From Macrosoma leucophasiata (lineage: Eukaryota > Arthropoda > Insecta > Lepidoptera > Hedylidae): 64,000 nucleotides of DNA. Position 1 is the first letter of the stretch. Each line of letters opens with the position of its first letter. The stretch is from positions 3,107,501-3,171,500 of the forward strand of contig JAWQUS010000004.1 in assembly GCA_036365455.1 (NCBI GenBank), read 5' to 3'. Both the position numbers and the translations under genes were made by a program. This document shows positions 22,970-33,020 of the stretch, piece after piece. Under the pieces are notes generated by a model. It ran no database searches and was not told the DNA's origin. It saw nothing but the letters and a program-made list of their open reading frames with translations.

Positions 22970-23322
22970 TGGTGGTAGAGCTCCAGTGACGGAGCTCGCG
23001 GGCGTAGGCACCACCGCATTACCTGATTTACTTGCCGCTAAATAAAAAATAAAAAAAATATAAAAAAAATTGTTTATTTATAAAATAAACATTTTTTTTT
23101 TTTTTAATTTTTAAATGGTAGTTTTCAGCACTATCGTGTTCCGGTCAGGTGGTACTGTACGGCCCTGTAATTTCCGGCACAGAGGCATAACACCTTAGGC
23201 CTCAGGAGTGGTAACGCATTTGCATTTTGACCTTGGTCTTTGTGTAAGTGTCTATAGGCTGCAGTCATCACTTAACATCAATGTGAACTGCATGCTTGTT
23301 TGCCACTTCAACTACATAAAAA
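22970..23322 (+). mobile_element. Metulj-like SINE split by an AT-rich palindrome
   Basis: The SINE head runs to CTTGCCGCTAAAT at 23043 and resumes at AAATGGTAGTTTTCAGCAC at about 23114. Between them is a 70-bp A/T-only insert with the palindrome TTGTTTATTTATAAAATAAA. The insert has no other identity. Confidence 0.7.
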
Positions 23323-23344
23323 ATTTTTAAAAAATCCTAGAATT

Positions 23345-23505
23345 TAAAGAAAAAACGGTAAGAAAAATTTGACTTCGGGCAGGAATCGAACATGCGACCT
23401 CAGGATAACCAGTCCAGCCGCTTTTCTTTCTTTGCTCGTTATCCTGAGGTCGCAGGTTCGATCCTGCCCGAAGTCAAATTTTTCTTTCCGTTTTTCCTTT
23501 AATTT
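23345..23505. repeat. Fold-back of a tRNA-like unit
   Basis: The left arm contains TTGACTTCGGGCAGGAATCG and ACCTCAGGATAAC; the right arm contains GTTATCCTGAGGTCGCAGG and CCTGCCCGAAGTCAAATTT, separated by about 30 bases. The unit is the tRNA-like block seen whole at 59.21 kb, here duplicated head to head with the middle lost. Confidence 0.75.
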
Positions 23506-23566
23506 CAAAAGTTTACTCGCATGTGTTATTGCGAAAAATAAATACCTAGTAGGTACAATTAATTTA

Positions 23567-23880
23567 CCTGCCTCGGTAGCCTAGTGGTAACAGGCCATTA
23601 CTACTTACGCTGATATTAACGGGTTCGATTCCCGAGTATGGGATATCAGAGATAATGGTGTAAAGTCCTTTATCTCGGGTTCTATTGGGATTTTCCCATT
23701 TTCTGGAAATTTCCCAGTACCCCAAAGTTTGGTAATGTGCCCGGAGATGTCAACAGGCTCGCCACCTGTTAATGGGCCAAAAGCGTAACCGGCGAATCGT
23801 GGGTGTTTGCATGTAGGTATGCTTGATTGCATACATTTACCTCTACCCCTTCGGGGATTACAGGCGTGAAGTTACGTTGA
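23567..23880 (+). mobile_element. tRNA-derived SINE, family A, full length
   Basis: Head TGCCTCGGTAGCCTAGTGGT contains an A box and GGGTTCGATTCCCGAG a B box. The body has TTGGGATTTTCCCATTTTCT and GGCTCGCCACCTGTTAATGG. The tail is GGCGTGAAGTTACGTT. Other copies lie at 28.0, 38.0 and 51.8 kb. Confidence 0.8.
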
Positions 23881-23904
23881 TAATATTAATATGTCGGTAG
23901 GTTC

Positions 23905-24192
23905 ACTGGTGGTAGAGCTCCAGTGACGGAGCTCGCGGGCGTAGGCACCATCGCATTACCTAATATCCTACTTGCCGCTAAATGGTAGTGTTCAGCACTA
24001 TCGTGTTCTGGTCAGGTGGTAATGTACCTACGGCCCTGTAATTTCCGGCACAGAGGCATAACACCTTAGGCCTCAGGAGTGGTAACGCATCTGCATTTTG
24101 ACCTCGGTCTTTGTGTGGATGTTTATAGGCTGCAGTCATCACTTAACATCAATGTGAACTGCATGCTTGTTTGCCACTTCCATTACATAAAA
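23905..24192 (+). mobile_element. Metulj-like SINE, full length
   Basis: Head CACTGGTGGTAGAGCTCCAG and tail CCATTACATAAAAAAAAACC. A 4-base insertion sits within GTACCTACGGCCC. Confidence 0.8.
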
Positions 24193-24237
24193 AAAAACCT
24201 ATTAGTGTGACTATTTTTTAGTTCAGATTGAAATGAT

Positions 24238-24690
24238 GCTGGCAGCCTAAGACATCCACATATAGACCAGAGGTCAAATGCAGATGCGTTGCCACCCTTG
24301 AGACCTTAGTTGTTAACTTGTTATGTTTCTGTGATAGTTATTACGGGGCCATACAGGTAATTACGGGGCCATACAGGTAATTACGGGGCCATACAGGTAT
24401 TAGGTACCATCTAACCCCGAGGTTTCCAAACTATTTTTCTTGTAGACCCCTTTCATTTTTTTTTCTGGTTTCGGTGGACCTCCTTGCTAACATTTATATC
24501 ACTTTCCCTATACCCTTTACCTATCCCTTTTTTATTTACGCATATAGGTACGTAGACCCCATCGAGTCTCCCATGGACCCCAGGGGGGTCTATATGGACC
24601 ACCTTGGGAATCACTGGTCTAACCGGAATACGATAGTGCTGAACACTAAGTAGGTACCATTAGGAGGCAGAGTGGTGCGCCCACGAGCTC
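24238..24690 (-). mobile_element. Metulj-like SINE, divergent subfamily, interrupted
   Basis: Reverse copy of the ATTACGGGGCCATACA subfamily. It has a threefold tandem copy of a 20-base stretch GGTAATTACGGGGCCATACA at about 24335-24400, and is then split by a 200-bp hAT-like element at 24418-24617. Confidence 0.7.
24418..24617. mobile_element. 200-bp hAT-like nonautonomous element
   Basis: Ends CCGAGGTTTCCAAACTATTT at left and, on the other strand, CCAGTGATTCCCAAGGTGGT at right. This is the TIR style of many hAT elements (GGTTCCCAAA core). TCTAACC lies on both sides (24411-24417 and 24618-24624), giving a 7-8 bp target duplication inside the older SINE. Confidence 0.7.
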
Positions 24691-24719
24691 CTACAAAGCG
24701 GTTATTTTTATATTACAAA

Positions 24720-24940
24720 AAGACACAGGTGGCAGAGGCCCAGGAAGACCAAGGCTGACCTACCATGACCAAATAGGTCGAGTTCTGTCTGATGGTGGGG
24801 TCAAAAGTCTTAGGAATGGGCGTGCATGTATGAAGAGAATGATGAAGGTAGACGAGGCACGAGAGGTTTGTCTGAACCGGGATATCTGGCGCTCTACACT
24901 CTCTGCCTACCCCGTTAGGGACCTGGCGTGAAGATACATA
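24720..24940 (+). pseudogene. LINE C-terminal fragment
   Basis: Same LINE as at 16.2-16.7 kb, in plus orientation: GGCCCAGGAAGACCAAGGCT, ACCAAATAGGTCGAGTTCTG and GAACCGGGATATCTGGCGCT. It ends in the ACCCCGTTAGGGACCTGGCG tail. Confidence 0.7.
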
Positions 24941-25270
24941 CAAACAGGCACTCCAGTTTAATTTATGTGTATAGATGATTTATGTAACCTTTGTTCCTAT
25001 TATATTTAATTTTTGATATAATATTAGCACAGTACCTGCTATATAATGTACCTACCTACTTAAAAATCTAATAAATATTTTTGTTTTATTTTAATTTAAA
25101 ATTGCGTATTACCTAGTATCACATAATCATCATTTCAGCCAAAAGACTCCTATTTCTGGACAAAAGGCTCCCAAAAGTTTTGAAAAGATTGCTACAACCA
25201 ACGCTCCAACTGGGTAGCCCTCATCCAGCGATTGCCTGGTAAGCCCCCAACCTTCACCGGTAAGCGATGG

Positions 25271-25345
25271 CTCTGTGTGGACGTGCCTCAGTTAGCACCC
25301 GCCCGAGCCCGCGCGAAATCTAGTGTCGGACGCGTCCACACAGAG
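25271..25345. mobile_element. 75-bp mini TIR element
   Basis: CTCTGTGTGGACG at 25271-25283 and its exact inverse at 25333-25345 enclose a GC-rich core. An RTE-like remnant (CGGTTCTTCGAGCTATGTGT, CACTTGAGTTTCGCTATTT, minus strand) follows at about 25395-25490. Confidence 0.6.
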
Positions 25346-25524
25346 TGAGCAGCCTCGCGAGGCATTTGCCGCGCCTTCGAAAACTACTCTACTGTCCCCA
25401 CTGCAGTCCGTCGGTTCTTCGAGCTATGTGTCCTGCCCACTGTCACTTGAGTTTCGCTATTTTGGGCTATGTCAGTTACCATAAAGCAAGTCAATAAATG
25501 TGAAGGAAAGATTTGACAAATCGG

Positions 25525-25598
25525 GCTTCAGTAGCTCAATTGAAAGAGCGGCTGGACTAGATTCCCAGTAGGCCGCGAGTTCGAGTCTCGCCTGAAGT
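25525..25598 (+). tRNA. tRNA-like sequence, copy 3
   Basis: Same unit as at 20.96 and 21.27 kb but on the plus strand: CTTCAGTAGCTCAATTGAAA to CTCGCCTGAAGT. The shared flank AAATTTTTCTTTCCATTTTT follows. Same imperfect anticodon arm. 25626-26002 shows no gene. Confidence 0.5.
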
Positions 25599-26002
25599 CA
25601 AATTTTTCTTTCCATTTTTCTTTAAAATAAAATATATGTCAGTTACTTTGCTTCTCATACCGGACTTGTAGAGGTAAGGTGGTAGACCTGCGGGCCTGTT
25701 CCTCCGACAAAAAGGGAGGATCCTCCGACCTAGCCAGGTGTTAGCGCATGGTGGGCCGCGGCCCAACGATGGACGCTGGGAAGTTGTATAAATGGCAACT
25801 CTTCAGAAATCTTGGTATGTGCAATGTAATTCGATTGACTCGCCATCTACCGTACTAGAAGAGTACTGCGAGGTTTCGTCTGTGTTCCACTAGTAGGCGA
25901 ATTAATGTAGTGGACGCTACAGACTCATGGATCTCTTCATTTCTCTCGCTAGCTTTCTCTTTGTCCTTTATTATTTAGACAAACGACCTAAGTAGGTATA
26001 TC

Positions 26003-26454
26003 AAAGGAGATGTTGTGACCTCGGCTCTGGTTCATACACGTCCACAAAAAATGGGTAAATTAAAGAAGAATCCGAAAATACAATTAATTTATTCAAGAAT
26101 ATATTTTAGAGTTACAACCACATTTAATTCAAACGATTTTATCATTTTCAACCATGTTCAACATGGCGGCGATACAGCCGACGCTTGGGATGGTGATAAA
26201 ACAAAAATAATCGATTTAGAAAATATTACTTTTTTGCCAAATGTCATGAAAATGTCAAAATGACATCGCCCGCCATTTTCGCCATGTTGGTTTTGAGTTG
26301 CAGTTCTAACTACAAATAATGTTTTGTAACTGCACACAAAGCTACATATGTGAAAATATGACGTGAAAAAAGGTTCTTATATTGATTTTGCCTGTTAATG
26401 ATATCGTGTACAATACATGGCCGGAGGTCCATACATTTTTGCAACATCTCCTTT
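26003..26454. mobile_element. AAAGGAGATGTTG TIR element, copy 1 (452 bp)
   Basis: Ends AAAGGAGATGTTG and the exact inverse CAACATCTCCTTT. The interior has TCAACATGGCGGCGATACAG and ACATCGCCCGCCATTTTCGC. A second copy is at 29033-29507, alike along most of its length. Internal frames differ between the copies and are not genes. Confidence 0.8.
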
Positions 26455-26773
26455 TAACAAATTTTATAATTGGCCCACTACCTTCGAGGTGGGTAGGTAC
26501 ATAAATGACTGTGATAGACGGACAGACGCACGAGTGATTTAATAAGGCTTCCTTTGTTTTCTTTCGAAGCACAGAACCTAAATAAAAAATAACTGCAAAA
26601 ACCTAGTTAGGTACTACCGCAGGTATTTAAGTTAACTAGGGCACAACAATTTTATAATCTGCAATGACATCTAACACTGCAGTACATTGTCCACATCGTT
26701 TATGTTATCTATGGTCATATTATAACTATGTAGGTTTTATAATGACCTGCCTAGTTGATGGTAATATTATAAA

Positions 26774-27290
26774 ATGGAAAAACGTGTTTTGGTTTATCAT
26801 AAAATCGTTTATCAATTCATAATACATATGATTTCAACAGGCCCACATTCCATGGTCATTAAAATCTATAATAATATACCAAACAAACTTAAAAATATTG
26901 AGGAAAATATGTTATTTACAAAAGAATTAAAATCATACCTAATTAAAAAATGCTATTATAATATAAATGAATTTTTAAAAGATATGGACTAATTATTATT
27001 GACTGATTGTAGGCATTTTTGACATTGTATTATTTGACATAAATATTATTTTGACATTATTGTATTAAATTATAATATTATTGTGAATATACCACCGATG
27101 TGTTATTACTGTTAGTTTAAAATGTTGAGAGTGCATCTGTTATTATTAATATTAAATTTTGAAAGTTTTGTCTACAAATCCTGTTTTGCGATGCCCTACG
27201 GGGTGTCACATGGAATGTTATTTAAGGCAACTTTGTAATTATTTTATGTGACTTGCAATAAACATTTGAATTTGAATTTGATAATTATTC
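26774..27290 (+). pseudogene. LINE ORF2 C-terminus and 3' UTR
   Basis: The frame at 26774-26992 ends in VIKIYNNIPNKLKNIEE, then KSYLIKKCYYNINEFLKD. This matches the usual C-terminal end of a Jockey/CR1-like ORF2 (IYN.LP..IK, L...CFY...EFL). A 300-bp 3' UTR follows, ending CAATAAACATTTGAATTTGA. 5' truncated. Confidence 0.7.
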
Positions 27291-27456
27291 CAAACTTAAA
27301 CTAAATCAGGCCGTTACTTTTGTGCTGGCCAAATACCAGCTCGAAGCCCGCCAGTCGCTTGATCAGGAGATACCTTGCATCTTGTTGGTTACTTCCACTA
27401 AATCTAAATTTTGTATAGGAATAGAGCAGCGTCCGAAGGGAAGCCCTTAAAAAAAT

Positions 27457-27618
27457 CTAAAGGTCGCTACGATCTTCCTCATCTTCCGAATCGTCTGAAT
27501 TTTGGATAGGAGCATTGTTTGGGCACATTTTACAACCTCTCAGAATATCTGACACGCTCTTGACCCATGACGTTGATGCCGCGCACTTTTCAATAACATT
27601 TGATTTTTTCAAAAATTA
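27457..27618 (-). pseudogene. Acidic-tailed coding remnant, possible transposase C-terminus
   Basis: A minus-strand frame from 27618 to the stop at 27457 encodes about 53 residues: SNVIEKCAASTSWVKSVSDI, a CKMC pair, and a strongly acidic end NSDDSEDEEDRSDL. It begins after a stop and has no start codon. Its flank carries the CTTGTTGGTTACTTCCACTA segment also found at 21.4 kb. The class of element is not known. Confidence 0.35.
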
Positions 27619-27654
27619 AGGTGAAAAATTACTCAAGAACATCAGATAGGTACT

Positions 27655-27728
27655 CAGTACCACCTGACCGGAACACGATAGTGCTGAACACTACCATTTA
27701 GCGGCAAGTATATTATGTAACTTAGGTA
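27655..27728 (-). mobile_element. Metulj-like SINE fragment
   Basis: Only CCACCTGACCGGAACACGAT through TTAGCGGCAAGTATATTATG is present. Confidence 0.65.
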
Positions 27729-28030
27729 TACCTATTTTATTTTTTTCAGTACAAATGAATGGATCTATGGACTTACCATATTTCTTCATACTTATGAAAG
27801 TGGCAAATAAAGTTGTGCTCATTGATTGTAACTGAATTCCGCAGATATCTACAATCTAACATCTACACAAAAACTGTAAATCAAATTCTATCTCTTTTAC
27901 GAGAAATAACACGATCGTGATGTAAAATGATAGATAATATAAAAACTGGTCAAGCGTGTGTCGGGTGGCGCGCAGTAGAGGGTAACGTTTCTCAACATTT
28001 TTTTTTTCGTATATTCCATCGATACATACA

Positions 28031-28535
28031 GTAACTGCCTCAGTAGGGTAGTGGTAGCAGGCCACGACTACTACGCCGGGGGTCCCGGGTTCGATTCCCG
28101 GGTCGGAGGCTATCAGAGATAACGGTTTAAAATCCTTTGTCTCTGGTTCTATTGGGATTTTTAAAATTTCATGAAGTTTCCCAGAACCTCGGAGTTTGGT
28201 TTGTGCCCGGAGTTGGCAACAGGCTCGCCACCTGTTACATGGGACCAAAAAACGTAACCGGAAAATCCTGGGTGCTTGCAAAAAGTTGTTTTTTTATGTA
28301 ATGGAAGTAGCAAACAAGCATGCAGTTCACATTGATGTTAAGTGACTGCTGCCCAAACATAGACACCCACACAGAGACCAAGGTCAAGATGCAGATGCGT
28401 TACCACTCCTGAGGCCTAAGGTGTTATGCCTCTGTGCCGGATATTAGGTACAGGGCTTATTAAATAATTATGCTTGAATGCATGCATTTACCTCTGCCTA
28501 CACCTTCGGGGATTACAGTCGTGAAGTTACGTTTT
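28031..28535 (+). mobile_element. tRNA-derived SINE, family A, split by a Metulj-like SINE
   Basis: Head CTGCCTCAGTAGGGTAGTGG with B box GGGTTCGATTCCC. The body runs to about 28285 (GGGTGCTTGC), and the tail resumes at about 28472 (GCTTGAATGCATGCATTTAC) to GTCGTGAAGTTACGTT. Confidence 0.75.
28290..28465 (-). mobile_element. Metulj-like SINE, 3' half, nested
   Basis: Reverse copy from TTTTTTTATGTAATGGAAGT to CTCTGTGCCGGATATTAGG, inserted into the family A SINE. It lacks the head half. Confidence 0.75.
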
Positions 28536-28559
28536 ACATACAGTATCGTAGAGTACCTA

Positions 28560-28680
28560 CAGCTGGCGTCGGGTCATGACGACCCCACCGCCCACTAGCG
28601 GAAGACTTTTCTTCCACTGGAAGGGAATTCTTCCCGTTCGCCAATCCGCATGCCGAGCGTGGCGATTATGGCATAGTTTT
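28560..28680 (+). mobile_element. RTE-like LINE 3' tail
   Basis: TTCTTCCACTGGAAGGGAAT, CGCCAATCCGCATGCCGAG and CGTGGCGATTATGGCATAG resemble the 3' end of lepidopteran RTE elements as remembered. Similar tails are at 10.08 and 35.45 kb. Confidence 0.5.
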
Positions 28681-28682
28681 TT

Positions 28683-28910
28683 GACTGGTAGTAGAACTCC
28701 AGTGACAAAATTCAGATGCGTTACCACTCCTGAGGCCTAGCGTGTTATGCTCCTGTGCCGGAAATTACGGGGCCGTACATTACCACTTGACCGGAACACG
28801 ATAGTGCTGAACACTACTACATTTAGCGGCAAGTACCTATATTAGGTCATTAGGTAAAGCGGTGGTGCCTACGCCCGCGAGCTCCGACACTAGAGCTGTA
28901 CTACCAGTAA
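28683..28910 (-). mobile_element. Metulj-like SINE, rearranged
   Basis: A 25-base plus-strand head (ACTGGTAGTAGAACTCCAGT, 28683-28707) abuts a minus-strand body (CAGATGCGTTACCACTCCTG to the far end). The copy is therefore partly inverted on itself. Confidence 0.65.
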
Positions 28911-29032
28911 AAAAATTGATATTTAATGAATTGATTTTGATAAAGCTTTAGCCAATATTGGACTATCAGTGCTTACGTAAGCAGTGTGCAGCAGAAATAA
29001 CGTGCTCTTCTTCTCTTTTTTTGTTTTAATCT

Positions 29033-29507
29033 AAAGGAGATGTTGCGAGCTCGGCTCTGGTTCGTACACGTCCTCAAAAAATGGGTGAACTAAAGAAGAA
29101 TCCGAAAAAAATACAATTAATTTATTCAAGAATATATTTTAGAGTTACAACCACATTTAATTCAAATGATTTTATCATTTTCAACTATGTTAAACATGGC
29201 GGCGATACAGCCGACACTTAGCATCAATTGATTTCGATAGTATTTAGAAAATATTACTTTTTTCTCCAAGTACTATATTATCAAAATACAATTTAAAAAA
29301 TGAAAATGTCAAAATGACATCGCCCGCCATATTCGCCATGTTGGTTTTGAGTTGCAATTCTAACTGCAAATAATGTTTTGTAACTGCAAACAAAGCTAAA
29401 TAAGTGAAAATATGCATTTAAAACGTTTATATATTGATTTTGCCTGTCTAATGATATTGTGTACAATACATGGCCGGAGGTCCATACATTTTTGCAACAT
29501 CTCCTTT
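29033..29507. mobile_element. AAAGGAGATGTTG TIR element, copy 2 (475 bp)
   Basis: Same ends and interior as 26003-26454, with small indels around the middle (a TTTCTCCAAGTACTATATTA insertion). Confidence 0.8.
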
Positions 29508-29587
29508 ATTTGGAGACTTTTGTCCACTGGAGGATACGTCAGCCCCATCATAACCTAATGTACAATATAATACACTTATTCATTTTT

Positions 29588-29879
29588 TTTTTTTTTTTTT
29601 TATGTTTTAAAAGTGGCAAACAAGCATACAGTTCACATTGATGTTAAGTGATGACTGCAGCCTATAGACACCCACACAATGACCAGAGGTAAAAATGCAG
29701 ATGCGTTACCACTCCTAAGGCCTAAGGTGTTATGCCTCTGTGCCGGAAATTACAGGGCCGTACATTACCACCTGACCGGAACACGATAGTGCTGAACACT
29801 ACCATTAAGCGGCAAGTATATTAGGTAATGCGGTGGTGCCTACGCCCGCGAGCTCCGTCACTGGAGCTCTACCACCAGT
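29588..29879 (-). mobile_element. Metulj-like SINE, full length
   Basis: Starts in a T-run of about 20 and ends GGAGCTCTACCACCAG. Little diverged from the window consensus. Confidence 0.8.
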
Positions 29880-29984
29880 AAAAATTCATTGAGAAAGACA
29901 CTTATTTATGTAATGATATAATACTTAATAATGATTTTGCTGCATCACTAAACCGTTGTCCTAATAAAGCTGCTATTGCTCCTA

Positions 29985-30235
29985 TTTCATTTCATACTTA
30001 TTGATTTTGTGTATTTGCATAAATAATTCTCTTTCTCTTACAAGTTTTACACATTCTACGAGTATATGATGGACATCATCCCTCGTACCACAAACATCAC
30101 AGTTGGGAGAAGCTACTTTCCTCATTAAAAATCCAAACTGATTGGAGGGATAGTGGCTAGAACGTAACCTATGCGCTAATATAATAAAACATCTGTTAAC
30201 ATTACTTTGCATAAACCAAGGGATTTGAGGCGGCT
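29985..30235 (-). pseudogene. Jockey-type LINE RNase H / C-terminal fragment
   Basis: The minus-strand frame reads AHRLRSSHYPSNQFGFLMRK then SPNCDVCGTRDDVHHILVEC. The CxxC...HHILxxC zinc-knuckle-like end is typical of the C-terminus of Jockey/R1-type LINEs that carry RNase H. The rest of the element is absent. Confidence 0.7.
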
Positions 30236-30461
30236 CTTCTTCTCTTTCGTTTCTTTGTCTTTTCTCTTGTCTTTTCGCAATATTCTTTGCTGGGTGCTAC
30301 TGTAATTAATGAATACAAACAGTCAATATTTATAAATTCACTATATCTATGGTGTGGCGGTTATTGTGCGACAAAAACACCTTGTAAATATTTCATATTC
30401 ATTAGAGATCCGCGAGCAAGAATTTAAGTTCAAATGAACCATCGTTACAGTCAGTTGTGAC

Positions 30462-30900
30462 TGACAGAATCAGAATCAGAAATTCATTTATTCATTTAGG
30501 GTGACAGGCACCTCATATGACACGTCAAAAACAAAATAAATTAAAGTTTTTTTTTTTTATGTAAATGAAGTGGCAAACAAGTATGCAGTTCACATTGATG
30601 TTAAGTGATGACTGCAGCCTATAGACACCCACACAAAGACTGAGGTCCAAATGCAGATGCGTTACCACTCCTGAGGCCTAAGGTGTTGTGCCTCTGTGCC
30701 GGAAATTACAGGGCCGTACATTACCACCTGACCGGAACACGATAGTGCTAAACACTACCATTTAGCGGCAAGTATATTAGGTAATGCGGTGGTGCCTACG
30801 CCCGCGGGCTCCATCACTGGAGCTCTACCACCCGTGAAAAGTGAATAACAATTGATATACATGTCAAACAATATAAGAAATGTATGTTTAATCAAGTATA
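30462..30900 (-). mobile_element. LINE 3' end (TCTGATTCTGAT tail), split by a SINE
   Basis: Reverse copy of the 3' end at 11.4-11.5 kb: CAGAATCAGAATCAGAAATT, GGTGACAGGCACCTCATATG, and, after the insertion, TGAATAACAATTGATATACA. Confidence 0.7.
30549..30836 (-). mobile_element. Metulj-like SINE nested in the LINE tail
   Basis: Full-length reverse copy flanked by AAAGT on both sides. The unsplit sequence at about 11.44 kb has a single ACTTT at this point, which confirms a short target duplication. Confidence 0.8.
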
Positions 30901-31034
30901 TCACTAAGGTAAAAGTAAATTTAAAATACTTATGTAAATAAGTATCTCAGTTTAATGTCTCATTTTTTTTTACAAACTGATAACAAAGAGTATGTACCTA
31001 AAGAGAAAAGAAAAAGAGTCATTCTTTGTCTTTC

Positions 31035-31170
31035 ACCAGCAGAGTTCCAAAGGCCATCTTTCTTCTTTTTAGTCGTGCACTCTTGGCAGAGTGGTCATGG
31101 TTATGTATCGGTCACTTTTTCTGTCTCTGTCATGATCGCGATGCGCCGCCACATTTGTAACCTTAAAACA
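31035..31170 (-). mobile_element. LINE 3' end fragment
   Basis: The minus strand reads CATGACCACTCTGCCAAGAG then TGCACGACTAAAAAGAAG. This matches the end of the LINE remnant at 4.1 kb (ACGACCACTCTGCCAAGAGT). Confidence 0.6.
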
Positions 31171-31340
31171 TACCTACTTGCTTTTGAGGTAAAAGTTACA
31201 AATTTCATTACGTGTAATAGAATGTAAATTTAAAGCTTATAAACCTGCTCTGAATAATAATAGATACCTGCCTACCTACTTAAAGTAGATTTCGAAAAGT
31301 AAATAGGTATTTTACTATCTTTTATTTAAAGAAAAATTTG

Positions 31341-31414
31341 ACTTCAGGCGAGACTCGAACTCGCGGCCTACTGGGAATCTAGTCCAGCCGCTCTTCCAAT
31401 TGAGCTACTGAAGT
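31341..31414 (-). tRNA. tRNA-like sequence, copy 4
   Basis: Perfect acceptor (ACTTCAG/CTGAAGT), D and T arms as in copies 1-3. The flank up to about 31590 (GGTAGCAGCAGCGCCATCTA and the AATATCGTAAAGAAGTCGCT segment) matches that at 21.06-21.19 kb, so a unit of about 270 bp moves as a whole. Confidence 0.5.
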
Positions 31415-31891
31415 CCTGCCAGATTTGTAAAGTCTTTCCTTCACATTTATTGCATTGCTTTATGGTAGCAGCAGCGCCATCTATTGTCAACTATGCTAGT
31501 TAGGCAACCGATATAATAGACTTAGCAGTTTATTGAATATCGTAAAGAAGTCGCTTTTACCCTTAGTCATTGTTTTATATTATTTTACTTTCTACCTATT
31601 ACGGAACCCTGCCTCTGTGAGTATAGCTAGCTTGACCGTTTTTTTGCAGATACGCAAGCGACGTGGTGACAATAATTAAATGATTTCTAATTTTATTCCA
31701 TGATCAAGTTTCATATTTGATCTGATTATAATATGAAGTATTATTAAAACGTAAAATGATTAACATTTTACGTACCTACCTACCTACCTACCTACTAATG
31801 TGTTTTGAAAATACTTGAACAGTAATCGCATCTAGGTACCTATTTAGATCATATAAGTTAGGTACTAGCTTTTCCCCGCGACCCTGTCCGC

Positions 31892-31939
31892 GTCGACTTC
31901 AGATATAAATACCGGCAGGTATTTATATCTGAAGTCGAC
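31892..31939. repeat. Perfect 22-bp hairpin
   Basis: The left arm begins GTCGACTTCAGATATAAATA (31892-31913) and its exact inverse is at 31918-31939; the loop is GGCA. Confidence 0.85.
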
Positions 31940-32076
31940 TACCTACCTACATTTGAAACACTTAATTAGTATTATGCATCGGCATCCGTTTTAACAATGT
32001 AAGGATCTAAGTACCTATTTAAAAATTCTGAACGGTATAAAAGGTACCTAGGTATCCTATGTGAAACAGCCACATG

Positions 32077-32126
32077 TATAGTAGGTTCCTATAGGTAGGT
32101 ATATCTATCTATAGGAACCTACTATA
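32077..32126. repeat. 18-bp hairpin with wobble extension
   Basis: TATAGTAGGTTCCTATAG (32077-32094) and its inverse (32109-32126). Four further Watson-Crick and two G-T pairs extend it inward. Confidence 0.8.
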
Positions 32127-33020
32127 CCTGATGATTGATCAGAAAACAGTTGTACCAATGATAACAAATTAAACGCTAAATCAACGCTTCCTGTGACCAG
32201 AGGGCTGGCCTCTGGCCAAAGCCTTGATTATAAAATTAAACATTGCCATTCAACGTGGCAAAGCTAGCCTTCTGGGAACATTGCTGCAGAATGACGGCGA
32301 TGTGATGAATTTTCTTGATGATAGTTAGGTACCTACATATCCGCTCTACCATTTATTTAAGTACTTATTTTAGGATACTATATTGAATAGGTAAGTTGTA
32401 TGCCCCCATCCCTTAATATTTGTATTTTTAAATTGAAGTAATAAAGTAATAACTTAAAAATCTTTGTGTCTCAAACACAAAGTTTGTGTTTTAACCGATT
32501 AATTTTTCATATTCGAATCAGACTCATCTATCGGAAAATGTTTATACTATTATAAACGAAAGGTAAGGCATTTGGCAGGTCTAGTTCACTAATAAGTCAC
32601 GAAGAAGCGTTGTGCGATCGTGTTTCCAATAATTTCCAACAGAGGACGCTGTTAACAATATTAAAATATAGTGGGTTATTCAATGACTTTCTATTACATT
32701 TTAAAAGTACGTTTACCTATATTTCTTTAACTTATTTTTAATTGAATGTTATAAGTTATTTTCAAATTAAATAAAAATCGATATTATCAGGCTCTTTAAC
32801 ATTTTTTTGTGACAATTTAAGTTTACATAAAAGTTAGAGATATTTATTATGGAAACAGGCGCAAATTGACGATTCCCTGCGCTACATCTTCGTAGGAACA
32901 GTTTTTTGTTTTTACAACAACAATAAAAAAAGTAATGGAATTACCTAGAGTAGGAATAAATAATATAATTATTATAATTAAACACACGATTGTAAGTTTG
33001 TTTAATTTTCTATTAAATTA

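Larger units (their letters stand above)
31590..33000. other. No gene seen; two perfect hairpins
   Basis: AT-rich 3' flank of the second OBP gene. It holds a CTACCTACCTAC microsatellite (31775-31796) and hairpins at 31892-31939 and 32077-32126, but no exon. Confidence 0.5.

Noticed and set aside
26015..26263. 82-codon plus-strand frame
   Set aside because: Lies inside a TIR element; the second copy of that element does not keep the frame.
30955..31227. 90-codon plus-strand frame
   Set aside because: Its middle is the reverse complement of a LINE 3' end also seen at 4.1 kb.
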